A stretch of 64,000 nucleotides of DNA from Halorubrum hochsteinianum (GCF_023702125.1 NZ_CP098415.1:2294001-2358000); one strand, 5' to 3'; shown: positions 15,589 through 25,515, counted from the stretch's first letter. The notes: a model not told the origin generated them from the letters alone. Numbers and translations: made by a program.

Positions 15589-17373
15589 ATGGACTCGGAC
15601 GACCCCGCCAGTCGCGACGAGGCCGCGGACGACGAAGCCCCCGCCGCCGACGATCCGACCGTCGCCGAGGCGGTCGTCGACGCCATGCTCGACCGCGGCG
15701 TCGACACCGTCTTCGGCATCCCCGGCAAACAGACCCTCCCGCTGAACCGGGCGCTCGCCGACCGCGACGCGCGGTTCGTCGTCGCCCGCCACGAGACCGC
15801 CGTCCCCCACCAGGCGTGGGGGTACGCCGAGACGAGCGAGCCGGGCGGGATGGCGGCCACCTGCGTCGTCCCCGGGCCGGGCGACACGAACGCGATGAAC
15901 GGGCTGAAGAACGCACTGAACGACTGCGTCCCGCTCCTCCACCTCGCGGTCGAGACGGAGCGGTCGGTCCGCGGCGGCGACGGGATCCACGAGACGCCGC
16001 CGGAGACGTACGACACGGTCGTCAAGGAGAACGTCACCGTCGACTCGCCGTCGGGCGCGGTCCCCGCCGTCGTCGAGGCGATCCGCACCGCCCGCGAACA
16101 CCCGCAGGGGCCGGTCCGCGTCGGCATCCCGAAGGACGCCCTCGCGAGCCGGACGCCGCAGCCGGCGGTCGGCGACCGCGACCCGTCGCCCCCGCCGACG
16201 CCGCCCGCCGACGCGATGCGCGAGGTCACCGACCTGCTCGCCGAGGCGTCGTCGCCCGTCGTCCTCGCCGGCGGCGGCGTCAGGCGGTCCGGCGCGAGCG
16301 ACGCCCTGCGCGCGGCCGCCGAGCGACTGGACGCGCCGGTGGTGACCACCTACAAGGGGAAGGGGACGCTCCCCGAGAGCCACCCCCTGTCGGCCGGCGT
16401 CCTCTGTGGCGGTGCCAGCGCGGAGCTCCGCGACCTCCTCGCGGACGCCGACGTCGGCCTCGTCGTCGGCTCCGACCTCGACGCGGTCGCGACCGCCTCG
16501 TGGTCCGTCTCGATGCCGGAGACGCTGGTCCACGTCACGCTCGACGGCGACGACGTGGGGTTCGGCTACGAGACCGACCGCGGCGTCGTCGCCGACGCCG
16601 ACCGCTTCCTGCGCGCGCTCGACGACCGGCTCGGGGGCGACGAACGAGCCGCTGACCACGAGCGATTCGCGGACGGCGCGTCCGACGCCCCCTCCGGCGC
16701 GGAGCGCGCGGAGTCCGTCCGCGCCGCCGACCGCGAGCGGTTCGCGGCGCTGTCTGCGGGAGACGCGGGTGACGACGACCGCGCCGACGCCCCGCTCCGG
16801 TCGGTCGAGGTCCTCTCGGCGGTGCGCGACGCGGTCCCCGAGGAGGCGGTCGTCACCGCCGACGCGGGCGGATTCCGGCTGTGGACGCTCGTCTCGTTCC
16901 CGGCCTTCGGGCCGCGGTCGTACGTCAACCCCGGCTCGTGGGCCACGATGGGCACCGGGCTGCCGTCGGCGATGGGCGCAAAATTGGCGAACCCCGACCG
17001 CGACGTGGTCGCGCTCACCGGCGACGGCGGGCTCATGATGTGCGTTCACGAGCTTCACACGCTGGCGAGCGAGGGGATAGACGTCACCGTGGTCGCACTC
17101 AACAACGACGACTACGCGATCATCAGCGAGGAGGCGTCGCGGTCGTACGACTTCCCCGAGGGGAGCTACGGCTGGGCGGAGACCGGGCTCGACCTCGTCG
17201 CGGTCGCGTCGGGGATGGGCCTGCCGGCGGAGCGCGTCCGCGAGCGCGACGCGGTCGGCGACGCCGTCGAGCGCGCCCGCGCCCGGGACGGCCCGGCGCT
17301 CGTCGAGGTCGTCACCGACCCGGCCGAGCCGCAGGCGAGCGAGTGGATGACCGGGCCGCGACCCGGGGAGTGA
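15589..17373 (+). CDS. Thiamine-diphosphate-dependent enzyme, acetolactate-synthase-like
   Basis: A 594-residue protein with the three-domain POX/ALS layout. The N-terminal pyrimidine-binding domain has GVDTVFGIPGKQTLPL and RHETAVPHQAWGYAE with the activating Glu; the central domain spans about 205-330; the C-terminal PP-binding domain has TGDGGLMM and NNDDYAI, the Mg/TPP signature. It is a homologue of acetolactate synthase, benzoylformate decarboxylase and related 2-oxo acid enzymes; AAs 1-20 are an acidic extension. No small regulatory subunit gene is adjacent, which argues against the main branched-chain synthase. Substrate unknown. Confidence 0.88.
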   Translation: MDSDDPASRDEAADDEAPAADDPTVAEAVVDAMLDRGVDTVFGIPGKQTLPLNRALADRDARFVVARHETAVPHQAWGYAETSEPGGMAATCVVPGPGDTNAMNGLKNALNDCVPLLHLAVETERSVRGGDGIHETPPETYDTVVKENVTVDSPSGAVPAVVEAIRTAREHPQGPVRVGIPKDALASRTPQPAVGDRDPSPPPTPPADAMREVTDLLAEASSPVVLAGGGVRRSGASDALRAAAERLDAPVVTTYKGKGTLPESHPLSAGVLCGGASAELRDLLADADVGLVVGSDLDAVATASWSVSMPETLVHVTLDGDDVGFGYETDRGVVADADRFLRALDDRLGGDERAADHERFADGASDAPSGAERAESVRAADRERFAALSAGDAGDDDRADAPLRSVEVLSAVRDAVPEEAVVTADAGGFRLWTLVSFPAFGPRSYVNPGSWATMGTGLPSAMGAKLANPDRDVVALTGDGGLMMCVHELHTLASEGIDVTVVALNNDDYAIISEEASRSYDFPEGSYGWAETGLDLVAVASGMGLPAERVRERDAVGDAVERARARDGPALVEVVTDPAEPQASEWMTGPRPGE

Positions 17374-17441
17374 GCCGTTTCACGCCGATCGTTCCCGAGA
17401 TCTGAAGCGATCTATATGAGGTTCCACCGCCGAGTGCGCGT

Positions 17442-17984
17442 ATGCGAAACCCGTGGGTCCACGACGACGTTCCCGACGACGCCGGATCGGGCTACGACGG
17501 TCCGGTGCGTCTGCTGGGGGCGTTCATGTGGGGGTCGCTGCTCCTCGGGGTCGGCGGGTTCGTCCTCCTGTCCGGCGCGGGCGTCGTCGACCTCGCCGAC
17601 GGCGGATCGTTCGGCGAGGTCGTCACCGGGGTCGTCGCCGCGCTCGCGCTCGCGCTGTCGATCCCGATCCTGCTGAAGCTGCTCGCTATCTCGCGGGCGC
17701 TCGCCCTCCTCGCCCTCCTCGTCACCGGCGCGTCGGTCGGACGGTTCGTCGTCGTCCGCGAGCCGGAGCAGTTCCAAGCGCTGCTCGATGCCGGCGACGC
17801 GATTGCCGGGAACGCGGGCGCGCTCGGCGACCTCCTCGACACCGTCGACTCGATGTCCCCCGCGACGGGAGACGGGGCGGCGGCCGCGTTGGTCGACGGC
17901 GGAGCTGCCGCGGTGTTCGACACCGCAGCGACCGCGATCGTCGACACCGCGGCGGTCGCGTTCGTCGCCGTTCCGGTCGCGTGA
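17442..17984 (+). CDS. Membrane protein, unknown function
   Basis: A 180-residue protein with three or four hydrophobic stretches (about 27-47, 60-83, 84-105, and a weaker Ala-rich one at 155-180). The C-terminal third is a run of Ala/Asp/Gly repeats (DGAAAALVDGGAAAVFDTAA). No known family is recognised. It lies between the TPP enzyme and the Gfo/Idh gene on the same strand but with separate gaps of 68 and 101 bases, so operon membership is uncertain. Confidence 0.7.
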   Translation: MRNPWVHDDVPDDAGSGYDGPVRLLGAFMWGSLLLGVGGFVLLSGAGVVDLADGGSFGEVVTGVVAALALALSIPILLKLLAISRALALLALLVTGASVGRFVVVREPEQFQALLDAGDAIAGNAGALGDLLDTVDSMSPATGDGAAAALVDGGAAAVFDTAATAIVDTAAVAFVAVPVA

Positions 17985-18085
17985 GGCCGCGGGCGGCCGC
18001 CGGCCGCGGGATCAGAGCGGGACGGTCCCGTGTCCCGGAACCGGACGGACGTGAGCCTTAACAACTGTCGTCGTGAACGCCGCCC

Positions 18086-19150
18086 ATGACGCATCCGAAC
18101 GACGTCGCCGTCGGGATCGTCGGCCTCGGCGGCATCGGGTCCCACCACGCGACGCGGCTGACCGAGCGCGGCGCGACCCTCGTCGGCGGGATGGACGTCG
18201 ACGCCGACGCCCGCGCGCGTTTTCACGAGGAGTTCGGCGTCCCCGCCTACGAGGACGAGACCGCCCTCTTCGACGACTGCGACGCCGTGTTGGTCACGAC
18301 GCCGAACCGCTTCCACGAGGAGTACGCGACCGCGGCGCTGTCGGCCGGGCTCGACGTCCTCATCGAGAAGCCGCTGGCGCACACGCTGGAGAGCGCCGAG
18401 CGCATCGCCGACGCCGCCCGCGACGCCGAGGGATTCTGTATGGTCGGGTTCAACAACCGGTTCGCGGAGCCGGCGCAGGTGATCAAACACTATCAGGACG
18501 AGGGACGGTTCGGCGAGACCACCCACGTCGAGGCGAACTACGTACGCCGGCGCGGCGTCCCCGGGCGCGGCTCGTGGTTCACCTCGGCCGACGTCGCCGG
18601 CGGCGGCGCGCTCATCGACATCGGCGTCCACGCGATCGACTTGGCCCTCTACTTCCTCGATCACCCCGAGGTCGTCGAGGTCTCCGGACAGACGCGCTCC
18701 GAGTTCGGCGGCCGCGACGACTACGCGTACGTCCACATGTGGGGCGACGACTCGGGTCCCGAGGAGTTCGACGTGGACGACTCCGCGTCGGCGTTCCTCC
18801 GCGCCGCCGACGGCAGCACCGTCTCGCTGGAGGTCGCGTGGGCGACGAACCGCCCGCCCACCGAGGAGTTCGTGGTCCGCGGCACCGAGGCGGGCGCGAC
18901 GTTCGACCGCGCGAACGACGACCTGACGGTCCACGAGGCGGGCGTCGGCGGCGGCCACCACCTCTCGGACACCGAGATCGAGACGCGCGACGGCGACGCC
19001 CACGCCGCCGAGCAGGCGACGTTCCTCGAAGGGGTCGCCGCGGGCGAGACCCCCGCGATCAACACCGTCGAGGAGGCGCTCCGCGTCCAACGCGTCATCG
19101 ACGCCGTCTACCGCTCCGCCGACCGGGGCGAGGCCGTGCGGCTGGACTGA
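18086..19150 (+). CDS. Gfo/Idh/MocA family oxidoreductase
   Basis: A 354-residue NAD(P)-dependent dehydrogenase of normal length. The Rossmann start IVGLGGIGSHH (11-21) binds the cofactor; EKPLAHT contains the catalytic Lys95; the C-terminal alpha/beta domain has GGGALIDIGVHAIDLALYF with the conserved active-site His. Members oxidise or epimerise sugars and inositols. A few residues (DDSGPEEFDVDD) form a haloarchaeal acidic insertion. Haloarchaea often have many paralogues, so the sugar cannot be named. Confidence 0.92.
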   Translation: MTHPNDVAVGIVGLGGIGSHHATRLTERGATLVGGMDVDADARARFHEEFGVPAYEDETALFDDCDAVLVTTPNRFHEEYATAALSAGLDVLIEKPLAHTLESAERIADAARDAEGFCMVGFNNRFAEPAQVIKHYQDEGRFGETTHVEANYVRRRGVPGRGSWFTSADVAGGGALIDIGVHAIDLALYFLDHPEVVEVSGQTRSEFGGRDDYAYVHMWGDDSGPEEFDVDDSASAFLRAADGSTVSLEVAWATNRPPTEEFVVRGTEAGATFDRANDDLTVHEAGVGGGHHLSDTEIETRDGDAHAAEQATFLEGVAAGETPAINTVEEALRVQRVIDAVYRSADRGEAVRLD

Positions 19151-19204
19151 CCGACACGCCGACCGGCGATACGCTTACGTGAGCGATCGGAGAAACACAC
19201 GGCC

Positions 19205-20524
19205 ATGAGGCCCTCCAGCAGCGGCGCGGCGGCGTCCGGTGACTCGCGAGCGCCGGAGACGGCAGCGAACGTGGCAGAGACGGCCGACAAAACGGCGGAA
19301 ACGGCACGAGACGAACCGGGCGTGAGACGGCGCTCGGTCCTGACGGCAGGCGTCGCCGGCGTGTTCGCCGGACTCAGCGGCTGTCTCGGTGACGGTGACC
19401 GGTCGCTCCCGTCGACGCCCTCCGGGTCGTGGCCGCAGCACATGCGCGACGGGGCGAACACGGGGGCGACGGCGGCGACCGCCCCGTCGCGCGGGAACCT
19501 CGCGTGGACCTCGGACGCGTTCACGCGGTGGCCGCCCGTCGCGGTCGACGACGAGGTGTACGTCGGGAACGTCGACCCGAGCCCCGGTCCGAAGGTCGTC
19601 GCGCTCGACGCGACCGACGGCTCCGAGCGCTGGCGCGTCGACATCGAGGAGGCGGGCCACTACACCTCGGCCGTCGTCGGGGACTACCTCGTCGCCGCGT
19701 ACGGCGACCGGGTCGTCGCCCTCGACCGCGAGTCGGGCGACCGGGAGTGGACCGAGACGCTGTCGGGCACCCTCTCCTACACTGAGATCACCGCCGTCCC
19801 CGCGGAGTCGCTCGTCTTGATCCCCCGCAGGTCCGGGGGGGAGGGTGGTCTCACCGCGCTCGACGCCGCGACCGGGGAGGAGCGGTGGGCCGAACCGCTC
19901 CCGGGCTCCGTCGAGGACCCGCCCGCGGTCCGGGGGGACGGCGTGTTCGTCGCCGCGGACTCGGCGCTGTACCGGCTCGATATCGCGGACGGAAGCGAGG
20001 CGTGGCGTCGAAACGTCGGGAGCGTCGCGCTCGGCCCCAGCGCGACCGCCGCGGGACTCCTCGTCGCCGCCGACGGCGACCTCGCGGTCCGGGACCCCGA
20101 CACCGGAGACCGACTCCGGGCGCTCGACGGGTACGACGGCGAGGTCCACGGCGTCGCGGTCGCGGACGGGACCGCGTACTGGCTGACCGACGAGCGCCTC
20201 GCGGCGGTCGACGTCGCGAACGGGACCGAAGTGTGGCGTCTCGACGCCGCGGGCTCTCAGGAGGGGCTCTGCGTCGGCCGGGAGACCGTCGTCGCGCCGG
20301 TCAGGTACGAGGGATTCGACTTGGAGACCGCGTGGCCCGCGGTCGCCGCGTTCGACCGCGACACCGGGGACGTGCGTTGGTACTATCACATCGACGGGTT
20401 CGACGTGATGTTCACGACGCCCCCGGTGCTCGTCGACGGCGCGGTGTACGTCGCCGCTAACACCATCGACGCCGTCGGCGCGCTCGGGGACGTACCGCCG
20501 TCTGACGAGTCTGGACTCCTCTGA
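19205..20524 (+). CDS. PQQ-like beta-propeller lipoprotein
   Basis: A 439-residue exported protein. Residues 41-60 form a Tat signal (RRRSVLTAG...) ending in the lipobox Cys60; a GTG at 19322 would start right at this signal, but a TATA-like sequence about 29 bases before 19205 favours the longer reading. The rest is a propeller of repeats with the PQQ/BamB-like pattern, e.g. KVVALDATDGSERWRVD, DRVVALDRESGDREW, LTALDAATGEERW and TAYWLTDERLAAVDVANG. Such proteins scaffold complexes or bind quinone cofactors outside the cell; the specific role is unknown. Confidence 0.87.
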   Translation: MRPSSSGAAASGDSRAPETAANVAETADKTAETARDEPGVRRRSVLTAGVAGVFAGLSGCLGDGDRSLPSTPSGSWPQHMRDGANTGATAATAPSRGNLAWTSDAFTRWPPVAVDDEVYVGNVDPSPGPKVVALDATDGSERWRVDIEEAGHYTSAVVGDYLVAAYGDRVVALDRESGDREWTETLSGTLSYTEITAVPAESLVLIPRRSGGEGGLTALDAATGEERWAEPLPGSVEDPPAVRGDGVFVAADSALYRLDIADGSEAWRRNVGSVALGPSATAAGLLVAADGDLAVRDPDTGDRLRALDGYDGEVHGVAVADGTAYWLTDERLAAVDVANGTEVWRLDAAGSQEGLCVGRETVVAPVRYEGFDLETAWPAVAAFDRDTGDVRWYYHIDGFDVMFTTPPVLVDGAVYVAANTIDAVGALGDVPPSDESGLL

Positions 20525-20641
20525 GCCGGGGAGACGCCCGGTCGTTACCCGCTCGGCGGGGTCGCCCTCCCGCTCGCTTCGGGCGGTCGCGTCCGCGATG
20601 GGAACCTATTCGGTGCTGGGACCGAACACATCAGCCAACTC

Positions 20642-21862
20642 GTGACCCGCGATCCAGGCCCGACGCCGCCCTCCGAACGGATCACCAGCCTCGACGCGCT
20701 CCGGGGGTTCGCGCTGCTCGGCATCCTCCTCATCAACGTCTGGGTGTTCTCGATGCCCGAGCAGACGCTGTTGAACCCGAACGTGTACGCCGACGCCGCC
20801 GCCTACGGCGATCTCTCGGGCGCGAACTACTGGGCGTGGTTCGCCGGGCACGTCTTCGCGCAGTCGAAGTTCATCACGATATTCTCGGCGCTGTTCGGCG
20901 CTGGAGTCCTGCTGTTCGTCGAGAGCAAGGAGGCGAAGGGCCAAGACGCCGTCCGCCTCCACCTCCGCCGGACCGCGGTGCTGATCGGGGTCGGTCTCCT
21001 CCACGCGTACCTGCTGTGGTACGGCGACATCCTCGTCGCGTACGGGCTCACCGGGATCTTCCTGCTGTACGTCCGCGATCTCGACGCCCGGCAGCTCGCC
21101 GGGCTGAGCGCGGTGTTCCTGCTGTTCCTCCCGGCGGTCGAGCTGTTCACCGCGGTGTCGATCGGGGGCGAGGCGATCGCCGGCCAGTGGCTGCCCTCCG
21201 AGGCCGCGCTGCGCCAGCAGGTGGCCACCTACCGCGGCGGGTGGCTCGGACAGATGAGCCACCGCGTCGACTCGTCGTTCCAGCGCCAGACGACCGGGTT
21301 CATCGGCCAGAACTTCTGGCGGATCGGAGGTATCATGCTGCTCGGGATGGCGCTGTACCGATGGGGCGTGTTGACCGGCGAGCGCTCGACCGCGTTCTAC
21401 CGCCGGCTCGTCGCCGGCGGCGTCGTCGGCGTCGGAATCGTCGTCGCTGGGGTCGCGTACGTCGAGGCGAACGACTGGAGCGCCGACGCCGCGCTGTTCT
21501 GGCGGCAGTTCAACTACGTCGGGAGCCTGCTCGTCGCCGGCGGCTACGTCGGGGCCGTCACCCTGTTCGTCAGGTGGCGCGGAGAGGGCATCGTGACTAC
21601 GGCGCTCGCCGCCGTCGGCCGGACCGCCTTCACGAACTACCTGCTCCAGACCGTGATCGCGACCACGGTCTTCTACGGCCACGGGCTCGGCCTGTTCGGC
21701 TCCGTCACCCGGGTCGAGCAGTACGCGATCGTCGCGGCGATCTGGGCGGTCCAGATCCCGCTGTCGGTGCTGTGGCTGCGGTACTTCCGGTTCGGTCCCG
21801 TCGAGTGGGTGTGGCGGACGCTCACCTACGGGGAGGCGCAGCCGATGCGGCTCGACGGGTGA
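20642..21862 (+). CDS. DUF418 (YeiB-like) membrane protein
   Basis: A 406-residue polytopic protein starting at GTG. It opens with RITSLDALRGFALLGILLIN, the hallmark of the DUF418/DUF1624 acyltransferase-like group, has about nine to ten membrane helices, and ends in the typical C-terminal region TAFTNYLLQTVIATTVFYGH and LRYFRFGPVEWVWRTLTYG. Family members are suspected to move or modify acyl groups at the membrane; none has a firm function. The gene stands alone. Confidence 0.9.
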   Translation: MTRDPGPTPPSERITSLDALRGFALLGILLINVWVFSMPEQTLLNPNVYADAAAYGDLSGANYWAWFAGHVFAQSKFITIFSALFGAGVLLFVESKEAKGQDAVRLHLRRTAVLIGVGLLHAYLLWYGDILVAYGLTGIFLLYVRDLDARQLAGLSAVFLLFLPAVELFTAVSIGGEAIAGQWLPSEAALRQQVATYRGGWLGQMSHRVDSSFQRQTTGFIGQNFWRIGGIMLLGMALYRWGVLTGERSTAFYRRLVAGGVVGVGIVVAGVAYVEANDWSADAALFWRQFNYVGSLLVAGGYVGAVTLFVRWRGEGIVTTALAAVGRTAFTNYLLQTVIATTVFYGHGLGLFGSVTRVEQYAIVAAIWAVQIPLSVLWLRYFRFGPVEWVWRTLTYGEAQPMRLDG

Positions 21863-21948
21863 CCGCCCGAGCGTGAGTGGTCCCGCTCGTTCTCCGAACT
21901 GAGACTCGCGAGGACACGTTCAACACCCTCCCGCCGAACGCTCCGCAC

Positions 21949-22176
21949 ATGGCCGACTTCGACGTTCACGACCACCGCCACGAACTGAAACAGCTCCGCG
22001 ACGCGGGCGCGACGAGCCTCTGGGAGAACCGCGAGGAGATGGCCTGTCCGGTGTGCGACGACGTCTTCTCGCGGCTGTTTGTCACCGAGCAGACCGGAAC
22101 AACGTTCCCCGAGAACGACGGCGCGCGGTTCTGCCTGCTGCGCGACGACGACGCCGTGTTCCTGTTCAGACACTAA
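21949..22176 (+). CDS. Small haloarchaeal zinc-ribbon-like protein
   Basis: A 75-residue protein: FDVHDHRHELKQLRDAGATS, then ACPVCDDVFSRLFVTEQ, then ENDGARFCLLRDDDAVFLFRH. The CPVC pair plus a later Cys could hold zinc. It resembles short proteins annotated in haloarchaea as 'flagella cluster' proteins (DUF7385-like), from memory only. The ATG before ADFDVHD is chosen over an in-frame codon 24 triplets upstream because the conserved part begins here. No flagellar genes are near. Confidence 0.7.
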   Translation: MADFDVHDHRHELKQLRDAGATSLWENREEMACPVCDDVFSRLFVTEQTGTTFPENDGARFCLLRDDDAVFLFRH

Positions 22177-22296
22177 GCGCACGGGCGATCGGTTACACGG
22201 GGCGTCGGCTCCGTCGAAATCCCCTCTTCAGACGTATTCTCGCCTGAAACGACTGGTCGATGAGAGCTGCTAATGAATCGAATTACTATCGTTTGT

Positions 22297-22494
22297 TCAC
22301 AAACGACGAGCGATCTCGTACGCGATTGATGTCGGGAGAAGGATAGCGAATATTACAAGCGTGATTTCCTCTATTGTCAGGCCAGATTGCGTAAGACCTG
22401 CGTAGAAGTAGAGTGCTCCGGTGGACATCACACTGACAATAGCCGCAATATATCGGGGATCCCTCCATGAAGACGGAAACTCAGAGCTAGACAT
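22297..22494 (-). CDS. Small two-helix membrane protein in an AT-rich patch
   Basis: A 65-residue protein with hydrophobic helices at about 15-35 and 42-62 (YIAAIVSVMSTGALYFYAGL and EITLVIFAILLPTSIAYEIA). Its codon and base use is much more AT-rich than the neighbours on both sides. A TATA-like stretch lies about 26 bases upstream, and an inverted repeat CGTTTG/CAAACG (22290-22305) overlaps its stop codon and could end the transcript. No family is recognised; it could be recently acquired. Confidence 0.6.
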   Translation of the reverse strand: MSSSEFPSSWRDPRYIAAIVSVMSTGALYFYAGLTQSGLTIEEITLVIFAILLPTSIAYEIARRL

Positions 22495-22594
22495 AACTCC
22501 GTATACTCGTATCTATGCGATAGATTCTTCGCCTGTATTGAGCGCAATCGGGCCAGAATATCTCACTTGCCGCGGATCTCAACGGATCCGGGCG

Positions 22595-24250
22595 TCAGTC
22601 GTCGCCCACGGGGTCGACACCGGGATCCGGGTCGTCGATGTACCGCTCGGTCCACGTGCCCCGCGCGAACCACGCGACTCCGACGACCGCGCCGAGGACG
22701 TTCCCGAGCGCCATGCCGACCCAGACGCCCGTCTCGCCCCACCCGGCCACGAAGACGAGGTACGCCACGCTGGCGACCCGGCCCACCCAGAGGGTGAGGA
22801 TCGAGATGACCATCGCGGTCTTCGTGTTGCCCGCGCCGCGGAACGCGCCGAGGATTACCTGCGAGACGCCAATAAACGCGAACTCGACCGAGCGGATCCG
22901 GACGTACTCGACCGCGTACTCGATCGTCGCCGGCGCGTCCGGCACGTCGCCGAGGAACGCCCCCACGATCGGTTCGGTGAACGCCACGGCGACGACCGCG
23001 ACGAGGAACATCACGCCCGCGCCGGTCGTGGCGGCGAACTTCACCGCCTTGCCCGCGCGGTCGGCGCGGTTCGCGCCGAGGTTCTGTCCGACCATCGTGT
23101 CGATGGCGCGCCCCAGTCCCATCGCGGGCAGGAACACGAGCGAGATGAGGCGGTTCCCCAGCCCGTAGGCGGCGACGACAGGCGGCGAGAAGGTGACGAT
23201 CATCGCCGTGAGCGTGATCATCGCGAGCGCGCTCGTCGTCTGCTCGACGCTGGAGGGAAGGCCGAGTCGGAAGATGTCCCGGATGAAGTCGAGGTCCGGA
23301 ACGAGGTGGCCGAACGTCACGTCGGGGCCGTAGTCGGTCCCGAACAGGACCCAGAGCCCGATGGCGGTCGCGACGCCGCGAGAGAGGATCGTCGCGAGCG
23401 CAGCGCCCTGAATGCCGATCCCGGTGACCCCCGTCGCCGAGAGCAACATCGCCTCCACCGCGACCGGATCGAGCGCGGCGAGACCCGGCACCGCCGCGAG
23501 CCACTCGAACAGCGGATTCCCGTCGAACCCGAAGATGAAGAACGGGTCGGGGAGGACGTTCAGGAGGACGGAGATGAACATCACGGCCATCGGCGTCCGG
23601 GTGTCGCCGTAGCCGCGCATCAGCGCCGAGAAGACGAAGAAGCCGAACATCAGGGGGATGCCGGCGAAGATGACCTCCATGTAGTCGGCCGCGAGCGGGA
23701 TCACCGTCGCCGCGGTGTCCGCGTCGCTCGGGAGGATCTCCAGGGCGGGACGGGTGTAGAAGTAGCCCGCGATACCGATGAACACGGACAGAACCGAGAC
23801 GGTGAAGATCGTCTGTCCCGCGACCAGTCCGGCCGAGCCGTCGCCGTCGGCACCGGTGTACTGCGCGACGAGGATCGCGCCCGCGGTGGTGAACCCGCCG
23901 GCGACCGCGATCAACAGGAAGATGAGGGGGAACGCGAGGCTGATCGCGCCGACCGCTTCCGCCGAGAGCCGGCCGAGGTAGAGCGTGTCGACGATGTTGT
24001 ACGTCACCTGTAACAGCTGGATGACGACGATCGGCCACGCCAGTCGGAACAGCGGTCTGAGGAGGCTTCCTTCGGTGATCGACTCCCCGTCGACCGGCCC
24101 GTCCGGTCCGCCGGGGGAACCGTCGCCGGGCCCGTCGGGCTGGTCGGGGTCGTCCGGCCCGTCGGCGTGGGCGTGTTCGTCCGGGGCGGTGGAGGGGTCG
24201 TCCGGCCCGTCGGAGGGGCCGTCCGGATCGACCGGAGGCTCGTCGCTCAC
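22595..24250 (-). CDS. MATE family multidrug/cation antiporter
   Basis: A 551-residue protein with twelve membrane helices in two six-helix halves. Typical MATE features are LFRLAWPIVVIQLLQVTYNI at the first helix, the repeat of this pattern in the second half (LGLPSSVEQTTSALAMITLT), and VGQNLGANRADRAGKAV. The first ~60 residues are an unusual disordered Asp/Gly/Pro-rich tail with several DGP repeats, probably cytoplasmic. MATE proteins export drugs or metabolites using Na+ or H+. The gene is not linked to an obvious regulator. Confidence 0.92.
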   Translation of the reverse strand: MSDEPPVDPDGPSDGPDDPSTAPDEHAHADGPDDPDQPDGPGDGSPGGPDGPVDGESITEGSLLRPLFRLAWPIVVIQLLQVTYNIVDTLYLGRLSAEAVGAISLAFPLIFLLIAVAGGFTTAGAILVAQYTGADGDGSAGLVAGQTIFTVSVLSVFIGIAGYFYTRPALEILPSDADTAATVIPLAADYMEVIFAGIPLMFGFFVFSALMRGYGDTRTPMAVMFISVLLNVLPDPFFIFGFDGNPLFEWLAAVPGLAALDPVAVEAMLLSATGVTGIGIQGAALATILSRGVATAIGLWVLFGTDYGPDVTFGHLVPDLDFIRDIFRLGLPSSVEQTTSALAMITLTAMIVTFSPPVVAAYGLGNRLISLVFLPAMGLGRAIDTMVGQNLGANRADRAGKAVKFAATTGAGVMFLVAVVAVAFTEPIVGAFLGDVPDAPATIEYAVEYVRIRSVEFAFIGVSQVILGAFRGAGNTKTAMVISILTLWVGRVASVAYLVFVAGWGETGVWVGMALGNVLGAVVGVAWFARGTWTERYIDDPDPGVDPVGDD

Positions 24251-24294
24251 TGGCGTACAAACGCCGGTGGCGCGCTATCAGACTTCCGATCCGG

Positions 24295-25407
24295 TCAGCG
24301 TCTCCCGCCGCCGCTGGGGCGGTCGTCGCGGTCGTCTTCGGTCGAATCGGCGGCGGTTAACCCGCCGTCCGGGGAGTCCGCCCCGGAGTCCGATGCGGGA
24401 GCGTCGCCCGGGGTGTCGTGGGCGGCGGCCGTGGCCGATCCGGAGTCCGTCGCCGCGGCCCGGTCCGCATCGGCGTTCACGCGGGCGACGCCGGAGGTGT
24501 CGTCGAAGACGAGGTGGCGGTGCGGGTACGCCATCGTGACGTCCGCCTCCGGGTCGCCGAGCCGCTCGCGGATGCGCGTGTTCACGTCCGACTGGACCTT
24601 CGCCAGCTTGTAGGGCTTCTTCACCCAGTACCGGAGTCGAAGTAAGATCCCGTTGTCGCCGAACTCGTGGAGCCGGCAGTCGGGCCCCGCCATGTACCGG
24701 GCCACGCCGATGCGGATGTCGGGGCCGCCGTCGATGACGGCCTCGCAGTCGCGCGCCGCGCGCTCGATGCGGCGGCGGGCCTCCGGGATGTCGCTCTCGT
24801 AGGTGACGAGCACGTCGATCGACCGCCGGGTGCGCTCGTCCTCCGCGGAGAGGTTCGTCACGTCCCGCTCGCGCATCGTCCCGTTCGGGACGACGAGGAA
24901 GGTGTTGTCGAGGGTGAAGATCTTCGTGTACCGGATCGTGATGTCCTCGACGAACCCGGTCGTCCCGTCCTCCAACTCCACCATGTCGCCGATCTCGAAC
25001 GGCTGGTCCGCGAGGATGAACACGCCGTTGATGAAGTTCCCCACCAGCGGCGCGAGGATGATACCGATGACCGCGGAGAACACCGCCGTCCCCAAGAGGA
25101 GGTCCGAGAACCGGAACCCGACGGCGTCGAGTCCGACCAACAGGGCGAGACCGATAGTCCCCACACGGACGCCGCGGATGATCGTCTGCGCGACGCTCTG
25201 TCGCGACACGCGGCGCGCCACGGGGCGACCGATCAGCCGCACGAGGAAGTTGGCGACGACGACGCCGACCGCGACGGCCGCGAGCACGGTCAGCAGACTC
25301 GTCCCCGGGAGGGCCGCGAGCCGCTCACCGATCGCGACGAGCCGCTCACCGATCGCGACGAGTCGCGAGACGACCCCCGGGACCGCCGCCACCTCCGGAG
25401 GTACCAT
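24295..25407 (-). CDS. mscS: Small-conductance mechanosensitive channel (MscS)
   Basis: A 370-residue protein with three membrane helices (about 37-58, 75-98 and the pore-lining 105-130), then the beta domain DQPFEIGDMVELEDGTTGFV and VPNGTMRERDVTN, and the alpha/beta domain to about residue 310. The last 60 residues are disordered and acidic. MscS channels open on osmotic downshock and release solutes, vital for a salt-loving cell that meets fresh water. The ATG at 25407 precedes a short leader containing two copies of VAIGERL, made by an exact 21-bp tandem duplication at 25321-25362. Confidence 0.93.
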   Translation of the reverse strand: MVPPEVAAVPGVVSRLVAIGERLVAIGERLAALPGTSLLTVLAAVAVGVVVANFLVRLIGRPVARRVSRQSVAQTIIRGVRVGTIGLALLVGLDAVGFRFSDLLLGTAVFSAVIGIILAPLVGNFINGVFILADQPFEIGDMVELEDGTTGFVEDITIRYTKIFTLDNTFLVVPNGTMRERDVTNLSAEDERTRRSIDVLVTYESDIPEARRRIERAARDCEAVIDGGPDIRIGVARYMAGPDCRLHEFGDNGILLRLRYWVKKPYKLAKVQSDVNTRIRERLGDPEADVTMAYPHRHLVFDDTSGVARVNADADRAAATDSGSATAAAHDTPGDAPASDSGADSPDGGLTAADSTEDDRDDRPSGGGRR

Positions 25408-25515
25408 GGCGAATCCGCGTCGGCCACCGGAAAAAGCGTTTCTCCCCGCGGGCGCTGACGGGACGCCCGCGGGCGACGGGGCAACCACTAACACGCCGCT
25501 GAGCGAACGGAGGGT

